This document shows, piece after piece, positions 35,497 through 44,607 of a DNA stretch of 64,000 nt. The notes under the pieces were generated by a model. It was not told the DNA's origin. It saw only the letters and a list, made by a program, of their open reading frames with translations, and ran no database searches. Both the position numbers and the translations under genes were made by a program. Position 1 is the stretch's first letter. Each line of letters starts with the position of its first letter. The stretch comes from Sinorhizobium alkalisoli (lineage in GTDB: Bacteria > Pseudomonadota > Alphaproteobacteria > Rhizobiales > Rhizobiaceae): positions 1,116,001-1,180,000 of the forward strand of contig NZ_CP034910.1 in NCBI RefSeq assembly GCF_008932245.1. Direction: 5' to 3'.

Positions 35497-36570
35497 ATGC
35501 AAGCCCTCAGGTTCCATGCAGCGAAGGATCTCAGGATCGAGGATGTCCCGGCGCCGAGCGGGCCGGCCGCGGGACAGGTGTTGGTCCGCAACCGGTTTGT
35601 CGGCATTTGCGGTACCGATCTGCACGAATATGCCTACGGTCCGATCTTCGTTCCGAAGGAGCCGCATCCATTCACTGGCGCCCATGGGCCGCAGGTTCTG
35701 GGCCACGAATTCGGCGGCGTGATCGAGGCTGTCGGCGAAGGAGTGACATCGGTGCGCGCCGGCGACCGGGTTTCGGTGCAGCCGCTGATCATGCCGCGCG
35801 CCGGCGACTACTTCGCCGATCGGGGCCTCTTTCACTTAAGCACCGATCTGGCGCTCGCGGGCTTGAGCTGGCACTCCGGCGGCATGGCGGAATACGCGCT
35901 GCTCAACGCGTATAATGTCGAGAGGATTCCCGACGAGATGACGGACGAGGAGGCCGCGCTGGTCGAGCCGAGCGCGGTTGCGGTCTACGCCTGCGATCGC
36001 GGTGGGGTGACGGCCGGCAGCAGCGTGCTCGTCACCGGCGCCGGCCCCATCGGCGTTCTGACGCTGCTTGCTGCACGCGCCGCCGGCGCCGCGCAGCTTT
36101 TCGTTTCCGACATCAACGATGCTCGCCTCGAGTTCGCGGCTTCGATCCTGCCGGAAATCACGCCGATCAACCCGCGACGAGAAAACCCGGGTGAGCTGGT
36201 ACGCGCCCGCACGGAAGGCGTGGTCGGCTGCGACGTCGCCATCGAATGCGTCGGAAACGAGCATGCCCTCAAGGTCTGCGTCGATGCCGTGCGCAAGCAG
36301 GGCGTCGTCGTGCAGACGGGGCTGCATCCGCACGAAAACCCCCTCGACTGGTTCCAGGTCACCTTCAAGGACATCGATCTGCGCGGCTCCTGGGCCTATC
36401 CGACTCACTATTGGCCGCGCGTCATCCGCTTGATCGCGTCGGGCCTGCTGCCGGCGAAGCGGGTCGTCACCGCGCGCATTCCCCTCGACCGGGCCGTGGC
36501 GGAGGGGTTCGATGCGCTTCTCGACCCGGCTGGCAGACACCTGAAGATCCTGATCGACCTCACGAAGTGA
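35497..36570 (+). CDS. Zinc-dependent alcohol dehydrogenase (2,3-butanediol dehydrogenase-like)
   Basis: 357 residues of the medium-chain family. Catalytic zinc ligands are in VGICGTDLHEY and LGHEFGG. The nucleotide-binding motif is VTGAGPIGVLTLLAA, with DIND after beta-2 suggesting NAD. The four-cysteine structural-zinc lobe is missing (the region reads QPLIMPRAGDYFAD...), as in several butanediol and threonine-type branches. First gene behind the sigma-54 promoter. Confidence 0.87.
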   Translation: MQALRFHAAKDLRIEDVPAPSGPAAGQVLVRNRFVGICGTDLHEYAYGPIFVPKEPHPFTGAHGPQVLGHEFGGVIEAVGEGVTSVRAGDRVSVQPLIMPRAGDYFADRGLFHLSTDLALAGLSWHSGGMAEYALLNAYNVERIPDEMTDEEAALVEPSAVAVYACDRGGVTAGSSVLVTGAGPIGVLTLLAARAAGAAQLFVSDINDARLEFAASILPEITPINPRRENPGELVRARTEGVVGCDVAIECVGNEHALKVCVDAVRKQGVVVQTGLHPHENPLDWFQVTFKDIDLRGSWAYPTHYWPRVIRLIASGLLPAKRVVTARIPLDRAVAEGFDALLDPAGRHLKILIDLTK

Positions 36571-36637
36571 TTTCCCGCATTCGCGCGGGCGGATGAGGAG
36601 CCGCCAGTGCGCCATTCAAGCGAAAAGGAGGATACCC

Positions 36638-38440
36638 ATGCTTGAAGAAAGTCCAAACACCCGCATCGACACCGTGCTTACCAAGCTCGGCAAGGCCCTG
36701 GAACAGGGCAACATCGATGGCGTCGTCAACCTGTTCCAGGCCGATTGCTACTGGCGCGATCTCGTCGCCTTCACCTGGAACCTCAAAACCATGGAGGGGC
36801 AGGACCAGATCCGCGACATGCTGACGAGCCAACTTGCGGCGATCAAGCCGGCACGGTTGCGGCAGGACGAGAAGGAGCCGGCGACGGGCGCCGACGGCGT
36901 GACCGAAGGCTGGTTCGAATTCGAAACCGAGGTGGCGCGCGGCTACGGCCATATGCGTCTCAAGAACGGGCTGATCTGGACGCTGCTGACGACGATGACG
37001 GAGCTGAAGGGGCATGAGGAACCGAAGGGCTTGAGGCGGCCGCTCGGCGCCGAGCACGGCCATGACCCCGAGCGCAAGACCTGGAAGGAAAAGCGCGACG
37101 CGGAAGCCGCCGAACTCGGCCATGGGACCCAGCCCTATGTCGTCGTCATCGGCGGCGGCCAGGGCGGGATAGCGCTCGGCGCTCGGCTTCGCCAGCTCGG
37201 CGTCCCGACGATCATCATCGAGAGGAACGAACGGCCCGGCGATAGCTGGCGCAAGCGCTACAAGTCGCTCTGCCTGCACGACCCGGTTTGGTATGATCAT
37301 CTGCCCTATATCCCGTTTCCGGAAAACTGGCCGGTCTTCGCGCCGAAGGACAAGATCGGGGATTGGCTGGAAATGTACACCAAGGTGATGGAGCTCAACT
37401 ACTGGAGCTCGACCACGTGCAAGTCGGCGCAATACGACGAGGCGGCCAAGGAATGGACGGTCGTCGTCGATCGCAACGGGGAGGAGGTCGTCCTCAGGCC
37501 GAAACAGCTCGTTCTCGCAACCGGCATGTCCGGCAAGCCGAACATTCCGAAACTCGAAGGCCAGGACATTTTCAAGGGCGAACAGCAGCATTCGTCGCAG
37601 CATCCCGGCCCCGATGCCTATCGCGGCAAGAAGGTGGTGGTGATCGGCTCCAACAATTCCGCCCACGACATCTGCGCGGCCCTCTGGGAAGGCGGCGCCG
37701 ACGTGACGATGGTGCAGCGCTCATCGACGCACATCGTGCGATCGGACACGTTGATGGAGATCGGGCTCGGCGACCTCTACTCCGAACGGGCGGTCGCCGC
37801 CGGCATGACGACGCGCAAGGCGGACCTGATCTTCGCCTCGCTGCCGTACCGGATCATGCACGAGTTCCAAATCCCGCTCTACGAGAAGATGCGCGAGCGC
37901 GACGCGAAGTTTTACGCAGACCTGGAGAAAGCGGGTTTCCTGCTCGATTGGGGCGCCGACGGTTCCGGCTTGTTCCTGAAATATCTGCGTCGCGGCTCCG
38001 GCTACTACATCGACGTCGGGGCCTGCGACCTCGTCATCGACGGCAGCATCAAGCTCAAATCCGGATCCGATGTGAGCCACCTCACCGAAGATGCGGTCGT
38101 GCTGAAGGACGGCACGGTCCTACCCGCCGATCTCGTCGTTTATGCGACCGGCTATGGCTCGATGAACGGCTGGGCCGCCGACCTCATCTCCAGGCAAGTC
38201 GCCGACAAGGTCGGCAAGGTCTGGGGGCTCGGTTCCGACACACCGAAGGACCCCGGCCCCTGGGAGGGCGAGCAGCGAAACATGTGGAAGCCGACGCAGC
38301 AGGAGGCGCTCTGGTTCCATGGCGGCAACCTGCACCAGTCGCGTCACTATTCACAGTATCTCTCGCTGCAACTGAAGGCCCGCGCCGAGGGTATTCCCAC
38401 CCCCGTGTACGGCTTGCAGGAGCGTCACCATCTTTCCTGA
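36638..38440 (+). CDS. NTF2-like domain fused to flavin-containing monooxygenase
   Basis: 600 residues from ATG 36638 with AAGGAGGA upstream. Residues 1-140 form an NTF2/SnoaL-like domain (GNIDGVVNLFQADCYWRDLV). The rest is a flavin monooxygenase: FAD motif VIGGGQGGIALGARL, FKGEQQHSSQH (the FxGxxxH signature of this class) and the NADPH motif VVVIGSNNSAHDIC. ATGYGSM near the C-terminus matches the family's ATG motif. It is the second gene of the sigma-54 transcript. Dehydrogenase plus monooxygenase suggests alcohol-to-ketone oxidation followed by oxygen insertion; the substrate is unknown. Confidence 0.88.
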   Translation: MLEESPNTRIDTVLTKLGKALEQGNIDGVVNLFQADCYWRDLVAFTWNLKTMEGQDQIRDMLTSQLAAIKPARLRQDEKEPATGADGVTEGWFEFETEVARGYGHMRLKNGLIWTLLTTMTELKGHEEPKGLRRPLGAEHGHDPERKTWKEKRDAEAAELGHGTQPYVVVIGGGQGGIALGARLRQLGVPTIIIERNERPGDSWRKRYKSLCLHDPVWYDHLPYIPFPENWPVFAPKDKIGDWLEMYTKVMELNYWSSTTCKSAQYDEAAKEWTVVVDRNGEEVVLRPKQLVLATGMSGKPNIPKLEGQDIFKGEQQHSSQHPGPDAYRGKKVVVIGSNNSAHDICAALWEGGADVTMVQRSSTHIVRSDTLMEIGLGDLYSERAVAAGMTTRKADLIFASLPYRIMHEFQIPLYEKMRERDAKFYADLEKAGFLLDWGADGSGLFLKYLRRGSGYYIDVGACDLVIDGSIKLKSGSDVSHLTEDAVVLKDGTVLPADLVVYATGYGSMNGWAADLISRQVADKVGKVWGLGSDTPKDPGPWEGEQRNMWKPTQQEALWFHGGNLHQSRHYSQYLSLQLKARAEGIPTPVYGLQERHHLS

Positions 38441-38447
38441 TCGGGAA

Positions 38448-38477
38448 ACGCCAGCCGAGAACAATCTCGGCTGGCGT
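38448..38477 (+). terminator. Terminator hairpin after the monooxygenase
   Basis: ACGCCAGCCGAGA and TCTCGGCTGGCGT form a perfect 13-bp stem with loop ACAA, eight bases after the stop. There is no T-run, as is common in rhizobia. Confidence 0.7.
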
Positions 38478-38701
38478 GCCAACCGGGGCTGGCAGTTCGC
38501 TTCTCCCGCGACACCGGAGCGGCGGGAAATCGGGGCGGCGCAGCCCCGGCCGCCATCACAAATCCGCATGGTCTCATCATTTCGTTTCATGGGCGCAGTG
38601 ACGATCCTGGCTTGACACGCGGGTCGTGCGATTTACAGTCCGAGTTGTCAGACATCTTACACGGCTGCGAACTTGTCGCTGACGGAGAACGGGAGGAATT
38701 C

Positions 38702-39529
38702 GTGAAAAAACTGTTTGCACAGCTTGCCATCGGCGTCGCCGCATTGGCCCTTGCGACAGCGGCACAGGCGGGCGAAACGCTCGACCGGGTCATGGGCAAG
38801 AAGGCCATGGTGGTTGCCACCAACAGCGGCTGGCCGCCCCAGAGCTATCTCGACGACAGCAATCAGCTCGTCGGTTTCGACATCGACGTCTCGCGGGAAA
38901 TCGCCAAACGGCTCGGGGTCGAGGTCAGTTTCGAGACGCCCGATTGGGCCACGCTGACCGGCGGTCGCTGGCAGGGACGCTACGATCTCGGCGTCGGCTC
39001 CGTCACCCCGACGAAAGCGCGCGCCCAGGTGATCGACTTCGCCGGCGTCTATTACTACAGCCCGTACGTCTACGTGCTGCACAAGGACAGTCAGGCGAAA
39101 TCCGTTGCCGACCTCAATGGCAAGATCATCGGTGTCGAGACTGCGACGACGTCGGAGGATTACATCCGCCGTCAGCTGGAAATCGACGCGCCCGGCCTTC
39201 CGCCGGTCGAATATAAGGTGGACCCGGGCGAAGTCCGCACCTTCGCCGACTCCATGCTGCCCTTCGACGATCTGCGCCTCGGCGACGGCGTGCGCCTGGA
39301 TGCGGTCATTGCCCCGGAGCAAACCGCGCTCAACGCCATCAAGAATGGCTATCCGCTGCGCGTCCTCGATGGGGAATATGCCTTCAAGGAGCCATTGGTG
39401 GTGATTGCCGAGAAGGTCGACGCGGACTGGACGAAGAAGGTCGGCGCCATCATCGGCGAAATGAAGGAGGACGGTACGCTCGCAGCCCTCACCACCAAGT
39501 GGTATGGGAAGGATTATAGCGCCGACTGA
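38702..39529 (+). CDS. ABC transporter substrate-binding protein (polar amino-acid type)
   Basis: 275 residues from GTG 38702 with GGGAGGA upstream. The signal peptide ends near AAQAG. The ligand-binding fold of family 3 is seen in WPPQSYLDDSNQLVGFDID, DYIRRQ and RYDLGVGSVTPTKARAQVID. First gene of the importer operon. Neighbouring FrlB/FrlD-like enzymes suggest an amino-acid-sugar conjugate as ligand. Confidence 0.88.
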   Translation: MKKLFAQLAIGVAALALATAAQAGETLDRVMGKKAMVVATNSGWPPQSYLDDSNQLVGFDIDVSREIAKRLGVEVSFETPDWATLTGGRWQGRYDLGVGSVTPTKARAQVIDFAGVYYYSPYVYVLHKDSQAKSVADLNGKIIGVETATTSEDYIRRQLEIDAPGLPPVEYKVDPGEVRTFADSMLPFDDLRLGDGVRLDAVIAPEQTALNAIKNGYPLRVLDGEYAFKEPLVVIAEKVDADWTKKVGAIIGEMKEDGTLAALTTKWYGKDYSAD

Positions 39530-39536
39530 TATTGCA

Positions 39537-39570
39537 GGATCGTGATCTGGGTCTCACCAGATCACGATCC
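39537..39570 (+). terminator. Intercistronic hairpin after the binding-protein gene
   Basis: GGATCGTGATCTGG and CCAGATCACGATCC form a perfect 14-bp stem with loop GTCTCA, just after the binding-protein stop. Such hairpins commonly stabilise the upstream message or partly terminate, giving more binding protein than membrane parts. Confidence 0.7.
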
Positions 39571-39665
39571 GCTCCGTTCCAATGACCTGTGGGCGACGCG
39601 GCGGGCAGCGACCGCCATGCCTGTGTCGCGCCGGCACCGTTCCAGCGACCTTTGCGCGAGAGAAG

Positions 39666-40946
39666 ATGTCCTATCCCGAGACCTATTACAAACGGACCTT
39701 GGCCGATGCGAAGGTCAGACCAGTTCTGTCGGAAGCGATCGAATGTGACACCGTTATCGTCGGAGGAGGGCTGGCAGGTCTGACAACCGCACTGCAGCTC
39801 GTACGCGCCGGCCAATCGGTCGTCGTGCTCGAGGCGGAAAGCGTCGGGTTCGGCGCTTCCGGCCGCAATGGAGGCTTCGTCAGCCCGGGCTTTGCTACCG
39901 GCAGCGCCGAGATCGCCCGCAGGGCGGGCGGCGAGGCGGCCTGGCAATTGCATCGCCTTTCGATCGAAGGCGTCGATTTCGTGCGCGAAACGATCGAGGC
40001 CCTCAAGATCGACGGCGCCGGACCGCAGCCCGGCATCATCAGCGTTGTGCGCCATGACGACGGAGGCAGGCTCAAGGCCCACGCGGACGAACTGAAACGC
40101 AGCTATGGCTACGAGCTCGACTATCTCGACACGGAAGAGGTCCGCTCCATTCTCAAGTCGAAGCGCTATTTCCAGGGGCTGCGCGACCGTCGGGCCTTCC
40201 ATATGCATCCGCTCAATTACCTGCGCGGGCTTGCCGACGAAGTGGAGCGGCTCGGCGGGCGGATCTATGAGGGATCGGCTGCGACGAAATGTGCGCTCGG
40301 CGGCGCCGAAAAGCTGGTGTCCACCGCTTGCGGCCGGGTCAAGGCACGCCGGGTCGTCTTCACCACGGGCGGCTATACGGGCTCCCTCAACGGCCGGCTG
40401 AAGCGCTCTTTCCTGCCGATCGCGACCTATGTGATGGTGAGCGAGCAGGCGCCCGAACTCCTGCGCAGCGCCATCGCCACCACGGACGCGGTTGGCGACA
40501 ACCGCCGTGCCGGCGACTACTACCGCCTGGTCGACGGCGGAAGGCGGCTGTTGTGGGGAGGAAGGATCACCACGCGCGCTGCCTCGCCGGCCACGCTTGC
40601 GAAGGAACTGCGGCGCGAGATGGTCGGCACATATCCGCAGTTGAAGGATCTGAAGACGGAGCTCGCCTGGTCGGGCCTGATGTCCTATGCGCGGCACCTG
40701 ATGCCCCAGATCGGCGAAATGCAGCCGGGTGTCTGGTATTGCACGGCCTTCGGCGGCCATGGCCTCAACACGACGGCGATCGGCGGAAAGCTGGTGGCCG
40801 AGGGCATTTTGGGCGAGTCCCATCGCTACACGCTTTTCAAGCCCTTCGGGCTCGTCTGGACCGGGGGTTATGCGGGGCGCGCCGTCGCGCAGCTCACCTA
40901 TTGGAAATTGCAGGCACAGGACTGGTGGCGCGAGCGCGCGGCCTGA
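39666..40946 (+). CDS. FAD-dependent oxidoreductase, DAO family
   Basis: 426 residues from ATG 39666. The FAD-binding motif is VIVGGGLAGLTTALQLVRAG, followed by VGFGASGRNGGFVSPGFA, typical of OrdL/PuuB-like amine oxidases. Late residues FGGHGLNTTAIGGKLVAEG complete the cofactor site. The family oxidises secondary amines, including sarcosine, gamma-glutamylputrescine and Amadori compounds. Its position inside an importer operon beside fructoselysine-type enzymes makes oxidation of a glycated amine or the released amino acid plausible. Confidence 0.86.
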   Translation: MSYPETYYKRTLADAKVRPVLSEAIECDTVIVGGGLAGLTTALQLVRAGQSVVVLEAESVGFGASGRNGGFVSPGFATGSAEIARRAGGEAAWQLHRLSIEGVDFVRETIEALKIDGAGPQPGIISVVRHDDGGRLKAHADELKRSYGYELDYLDTEEVRSILKSKRYFQGLRDRRAFHMHPLNYLRGLADEVERLGGRIYEGSAATKCALGGAEKLVSTACGRVKARRVVFTTGGYTGSLNGRLKRSFLPIATYVMVSEQAPELLRSAIATTDAVGDNRRAGDYYRLVDGGRRLLWGGRITTRAASPATLAKELRREMVGTYPQLKDLKTELAWSGLMSYARHLMPQIGEMQPGVWYCTAFGGHGLNTTAIGGKLVAEGILGESHRYTLFKPFGLVWTGGYAGRAVAQLTYWKLQAQDWWRERAA

Positions 40947-40962
40947 ACGCCGGAGGGAACGA

Positions 40963-41934
40963 ATGATCGGCCGTCTGATACTGACTTATCCAGATGCCGC
41001 GCGGCGCACGGGGGTGTTCGTCATCCTCGCGCTCATCACCGTCGCGATCTACGGAATGGGGGTAAGCCCCGCCTGGCTCGGGCATGTGCTACCGACCGCA
41101 TCGGACTGGCTCGCCGCCAACCCTGCGCCGGCACGGCTATTGGGCGCGACCATTATCGCCGCGATTGCGGTCGTGAACTGGCAGGCGCTCAGGCAACTGC
41201 CGCGCAGATTCCAGGTGGTCGGCGTCTGGATAGAGCTTTTCGTGCTGCTTATGCTGTTCTTCTATTCCTTCAATCTTTCCTTTGCTTTCATCGGGAAAAA
41301 GGTCGGCTTTCTGATTTCACAGGGCGTCGTCACGACGCTCTATATCTCGGTGATCTCGATTGCCGCCGCGACCGTCATCGCGCTTGCCGGGGCAATCGCG
41401 AAGCTTTCCAGGAACGGCGTCGTCTACGGACTTGCGACCTTCTATACCTCCCTTTTCCGCGGCCTGCCGCTCCTGATGCAGATCTACATCATCTATCTCG
41501 GCCTGCCGCAGGTGGGTTATGTGATCAGCGCGGTGCCGGCGGGCATCCTCGCTCTCTCGCTTTGCTATGGCGCCTACATGACGGAAATCTTCCGCGCCGG
41601 CATAGAGAGCATTCCGCGGGGGCAGACGGAAGGGGCGACCGCACTCGGTTTGAGCCCGAGCCAGACGATGGGACTGGTGATCCTGCCGCAGGCGATGCGC
41701 GTCATCATCCCGCCGACCGGCAACCAGTTCATCGCGATGCTGAAGGATTCCTCGCTCGTTTCCGTGGTTGGCGTCTGGGAACTCATGTATCTCGCCCGCA
41801 CCCAAGGGCAGACCGAGTTCCGCCACATCGAAATGCTGATCACCGCCTCGATGATCTACTGGCTTCTTTCGGTCGGGCTGGAATTCCTGCAGTCCCGCAT
41901 CGAAGCCCGGTTCGGACGCTCCAATGTCCGTTGA
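40963..41934 (+). CDS. ABC transporter permease (polar amino-acid type)
   Basis: 323 residues from ATG 40963. Several membrane helices precede the conserved permease domain; the coupling loop is ESIPRGQTEGATALGLSPSQ followed by TMGLVILPQAMRVIIPPTGN, the HisM/GlnP pattern. The N-terminal 100 residues add extra helices relative to minimal permeases. One permease gene is present, so it may form a homodimer. It overlaps the next gene by 11 bp. Confidence 0.9.
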   Translation: MIGRLILTYPDAARRTGVFVILALITVAIYGMGVSPAWLGHVLPTASDWLAANPAPARLLGATIIAAIAVVNWQALRQLPRRFQVVGVWIELFVLLMLFFYSFNLSFAFIGKKVGFLISQGVVTTLYISVISIAAATVIALAGAIAKLSRNGVVYGLATFYTSLFRGLPLLMQIYIIYLGLPQVGYVISAVPAGILALSLCYGAYMTEIFRAGIESIPRGQTEGATALGLSPSQTMGLVILPQAMRVIIPPTGNQFIAMLKDSSLVSVVGVWELMYLARTQGQTEFRHIEMLITASMIYWLLSVGLEFLQSRIEARFGRSNVR

Positions 41935-42805
41935 CGCGAACGTGGCGGCGGCAGGGGCCGGCATGCGGCGGAACATGCGTGCGGCCACGCTCGGCTTCAT
42001 GGCCTTCGCCGTCTTCTCCGGCGCCGACGTCATGGTGAAGCTTCTGGCGGAGCGTTTCCCGGTGCCGCAGGTGACGTTCATGATCACGATCGCGGCGCTG
42101 ACGCTCCTTGGCGCCTACGCCGGCGCAACCGGCAACGGCGGATCGCTGCTGCCGCGCCACCCGCGTCTCGCCCTCATGCGCGCACTCCTGCTCGCCGTCG
42201 ATACGCTCCTCATTCATTACGCGTTTTCGATGCTGCCGCTCGCCGAAGCCTACCTGCTGGCGTTCCTGACGCCGCTTCTGGTGGCGATCCTCGCCTTCGT
42301 GCTGCTTGGCGAAAGACTGTCGCCACTCGCCTGGAGCGGGGTGGTGATCGGTTTCGTCGGCGTCGCCGTCGCGCTCCGGCCGGGAATTGCGCCGCTCAAT
42401 CTCGGCCATGCCGCGGCCGCGGCCTCGGCTCTCGCCTTTGCGCTTTCCCTTGTTCTCCTCAGGCGCGCGAAGGCGAGCGAAAGCGACCTGGCTCTCGTCG
42501 CGACGTTGCTCGTCGTGCTTGCCGCCACCGCATTGATCGCCTCCGAGATCGGCGGCGGGCTGAAGGCGGCGACGCTAACCGAACTTCTCGGCGCCGGCGG
42601 GGCGGGTCTCTTGCTGCTGGGCGGCCATTTCCTCCTGGTGCGCGCTTTCCGTGTCGGCGATGCGTCGGTCGTGGCGCCGTTCCAATACAGTCAGATCGTC
42701 TGGGGCGGCCTCTACGGGGCGCTCGTATTTTCCGCTCCGATCGAGCTGCACACGATAATCGGCGCCCTCGTTATCGTGTTCTCCGCATGGCTCGTCCTGA
42801 AATGA
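41924..42805 (+). CDS. EamA/DMT-family transporter
   Basis: 293 residues with about ten hydrophobic helices in two EamA repeats (from [19 protein letters not shown] and from [20 protein letters not shown]). Such proteins usually export amino acids or metabolites. It lies inside an ABC import operon between permease and ATPase, coupled by overlap to the permease, which is unusual. It may export a by-product. Confidence 0.87.
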   Translation: MSVDANVAAAGAGMRRNMRAATLGFMAFAVFSGADVMVKLLAERFPVPQVTFMITIAALTLLGAYAGATGNGGSLLPRHPRLALMRALLLAVDTLLIHYAFSMLPLAEAYLLAFLTPLLVAILAFVLLGERLSPLAWSGVVIGFVGVAVALRPGIAPLNLGHAAAAASALAFALSLVLLRRAKASESDLALVATLLVVLAATALIASEIGGGLKAATLTELLGAGGAGLLLLGGHFLLVRAFRVGDASVVAPFQYSQIVWGGLYGALVFSAPIELHTIIGALVIVFSAWLVLK

Positions 42806-42821
42806 AATTCCGGAGGTAAGA

Positions 42822-43577
42822 ATGCCCACTTCGATCGACATCGCCACCTCGGAGATCGCGCTCTGCGGTGTCCACAAATGGTATGGCCGCTATCACGCGC
42901 TCGACGACATCAACCTTTCGATCGCGCCGCGTGAGAAGGTGGTCATTTGCGGCCCGTCGGGCTCCGGCAAGTCGACGCTGATCCGCTGCATTAACCGCCT
43001 CGAGGCGCACGAGCAGGGCGACATCACTGTCGGCGGCGTCGAACTTGGCCAGGACGAGCGCAAGGTGGATGCCGTCCGACGCGAGGTCGGCATGGTCTTT
43101 CAGCAGTTCAATTTGTTTCCGCACCTGACCATCATCGAGAATTGCATCCTCGCGCCGATGTGGGTGAAGAAGATACCGCGCAAGCAGGCGATCGAGATCG
43201 CCATGCACTTTCTCGGCCGGGTGCACATTCCGGAGCAGGCGAACAAATATCCGGGCCAGCTTTCGGGCGGTCAGCAGCAGCGGGTGGCGATAGCCAGGGC
43301 GCTCTGCATGAATCCAAAGGTCATGCTCTTCGACGAGCCGACATCCGCTCTCGATCCGGAAATGGTCAAGGAAGTGCTCGACACGATGGTGGCGCTGGCA
43401 AATGACGGCATGACCATGATCTGCGTGACGCACGAGATGGGTTTTGCGCGGCAGGTGGCGGACCGGGTGATCTTCATGGACCGCGGCCGCATCGTCGAAG
43501 AGGGCGAGCCGGAAGAATTCTTCGCGCGCCCGAAGACGGAGCGCGCCGGTCTGTTCCTGAGCCAGTTGCTGCATTGA
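42822..43577 (+). CDS. ABC transporter ATP-binding protein (GlnQ/HisP-like)
   Basis: 251 residues: Walker [11 protein letters not shown]-loop [12 protein letters not shown], signature [15 protein letters not shown], Walker [15 protein letters not shown] and the H-loop CVTHEMGFA. ATPase of the importer whose binding protein and permease lie upstream. It converges on the kinase gene on the other strand. Confidence 0.93.
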   Translation: MPTSIDIATSEIALCGVHKWYGRYHALDDINLSIAPREKVVICGPSGSGKSTLIRCINRLEAHEQGDITVGGVELGQDERKVDAVRREVGMVFQQFNLFPHLTIIENCILAPMWVKKIPRKQAIEIAMHFLGRVHIPEQANKYPGQLSGGQQQRVAIARALCMNPKVMLFDEPTSALDPEMVKEVLDTMVALANDGMTMICVTHEMGFARQVADRVIFMDRGRIVEEGEPEEFFARPKTERAGLFLSQLLH

Positions 43578-43611
43578 AAGCCGCAGGCGGTGCGGCGAAA
43601 CTTGGCATAAG

Positions 43612-44424
43612 TCAGAGCGGCTGCGGATCCTGGGGAAAGCCGCCGACATGGGTGCAGGTCAGTGCTGCCAGATCGCGTCCGGCATGCAGGCATGCGGCGA
43701 GTGGCCGACGCGCGATGTGGGCCGCTATGAAACCGGCGATGAAACTGTCGCCGGCGCCGGTCGTGTCGACCACCTGCACCGGTCGGATGCCCGCCGTGGC
43801 ATATGCCGCGCCATCGCTTGTAAGCGAACCCTTGCCGCCGCGCGTCACCACGGCAAGCCGCGCGCCGCCTTCAAGAAAATCATGGACGAGGCGTTCGGCC
43901 CTGGCGCTGTCCTCGCCGGCCGAGCCGAAGGCGATCGATAGCCCCGTGACGCCGAGATCGGCGGCCGCGGCATTCACCGAGACGTCCTGCGAGACGCTCA
44001 CTCCCGCCTGGGAAAGCGCTCGCCGGAGCGCGCCGCCATCGTCGAGCCAGCCGATATGCACGTGGTCCATCGTTTGCAGCGCCTCGACCTCGGCCGGCGC
44101 CGGCCGGTATCCCGCACAGACCCCAAAATCCTCGTGAACGAATATCCGGTCGCCCGCGGGCGTGACCTCGACGTCGGTATGGGCGGTGTTGCCCTCGCGC
44201 TCGCGCAGATAGTCTACGTGCACACCATTGTCACGCAATCGGCCGCGGACCTTGGCGCCGCCGGAGTCGCGGCCTACGGCGCCGAAGTAGAAGGCCTCAT
44301 GGCCGAGCCGCGCCAGTTGCACGGCGACATTGATGGCATTGCCGCCGACATAGGATCGTGCCAGGGGAGGGAGGAAGCGATCGATGCAATTGTCGCCGAC
44401 GGCGGCGAGACGAAAAGCGGCCAT
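43612..44424 (-). CDS. frlD: PfkB-family sugar kinase, fructoselysine 6-kinase-like
   Basis: 270 residues. The start AAVGDNCIDRF with YVGGNAINVAVQLARLG closely follows the FrlD pattern. The C-terminal PfkB signature DTTGAGDSFIAGF contains the catalytic base Asp. FrlD phosphorylates fructoselysine at C6 before the deglycase acts. Downstream of the deglycase gene on the same strand, separated by a RIME1 element. Confidence 0.8.
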   Translation of the reverse strand: MAAFRLAAVGDNCIDRFLPPLARSYVGGNAINVAVQLARLGHEAFYFGAVGRDSGGAKVRGRLRDNGVHVDYLREREGNTAHTDVEVTPAGDRIFVHEDFGVCAGYRPAPAEVEALQTMDHVHIGWLDDGGALRRALSQAGVSVSQDVSVNAAAADLGVTGLSIAFGSAGEDSARAERLVHDFLEGGARLAVVTRGGKGSLTSDGAAYATAGIRPVQVVDTTGAGDSFIAGFIAAHIARRPLAACLHAGRDLAALTCTHVGGFPQDPQPL

Positions 44425-44503
44425 GGCTGGCTCCGGGGCGTGGTGACGAGGCCGAGGACGGAAGCTGCGTCCACGGCCTTCGGTGTTTTGCCGGCTGCAC
44501 GGT

Positions 44504-44607
44504 TACAGCGCCGCGTGCCTTTTCAGACGCGCAAAGGCCGCCGCAACTCTTTGAACCGGGGCATCGAGCTTCCAGAAAATCGGTACGATTTTCGGGCCGA
44601 TGCGTCA
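44504..44607. repeat. RIME1-like rhizobial mosaic element, copy A
   Basis: About 104 bp resembling the copy at 46932. It starts TACAGCGCCGCG, contains the CTTTTCAGACGCGCAAAGG hairpin region and ends CGATTTTCGGGCCGATGCG. It lies between the deglycase and kinase genes, and its edge abuts or supplies the deglycase stop codon (44605-44607). Confidence 0.75.

Noticed and set aside
37363..38601. 412-codon plus-strand frame inside the monooxygenase gene
   Set aside because: Arg-rich alternative frame of a real flavoprotein gene; no start signal.
39489..40823. 444-codon minus-strand frame opposite the FAD oxidoreductase
   Set aside because: Shadow frame; the plus strand has the FAD-binding motifs and operon spacing.
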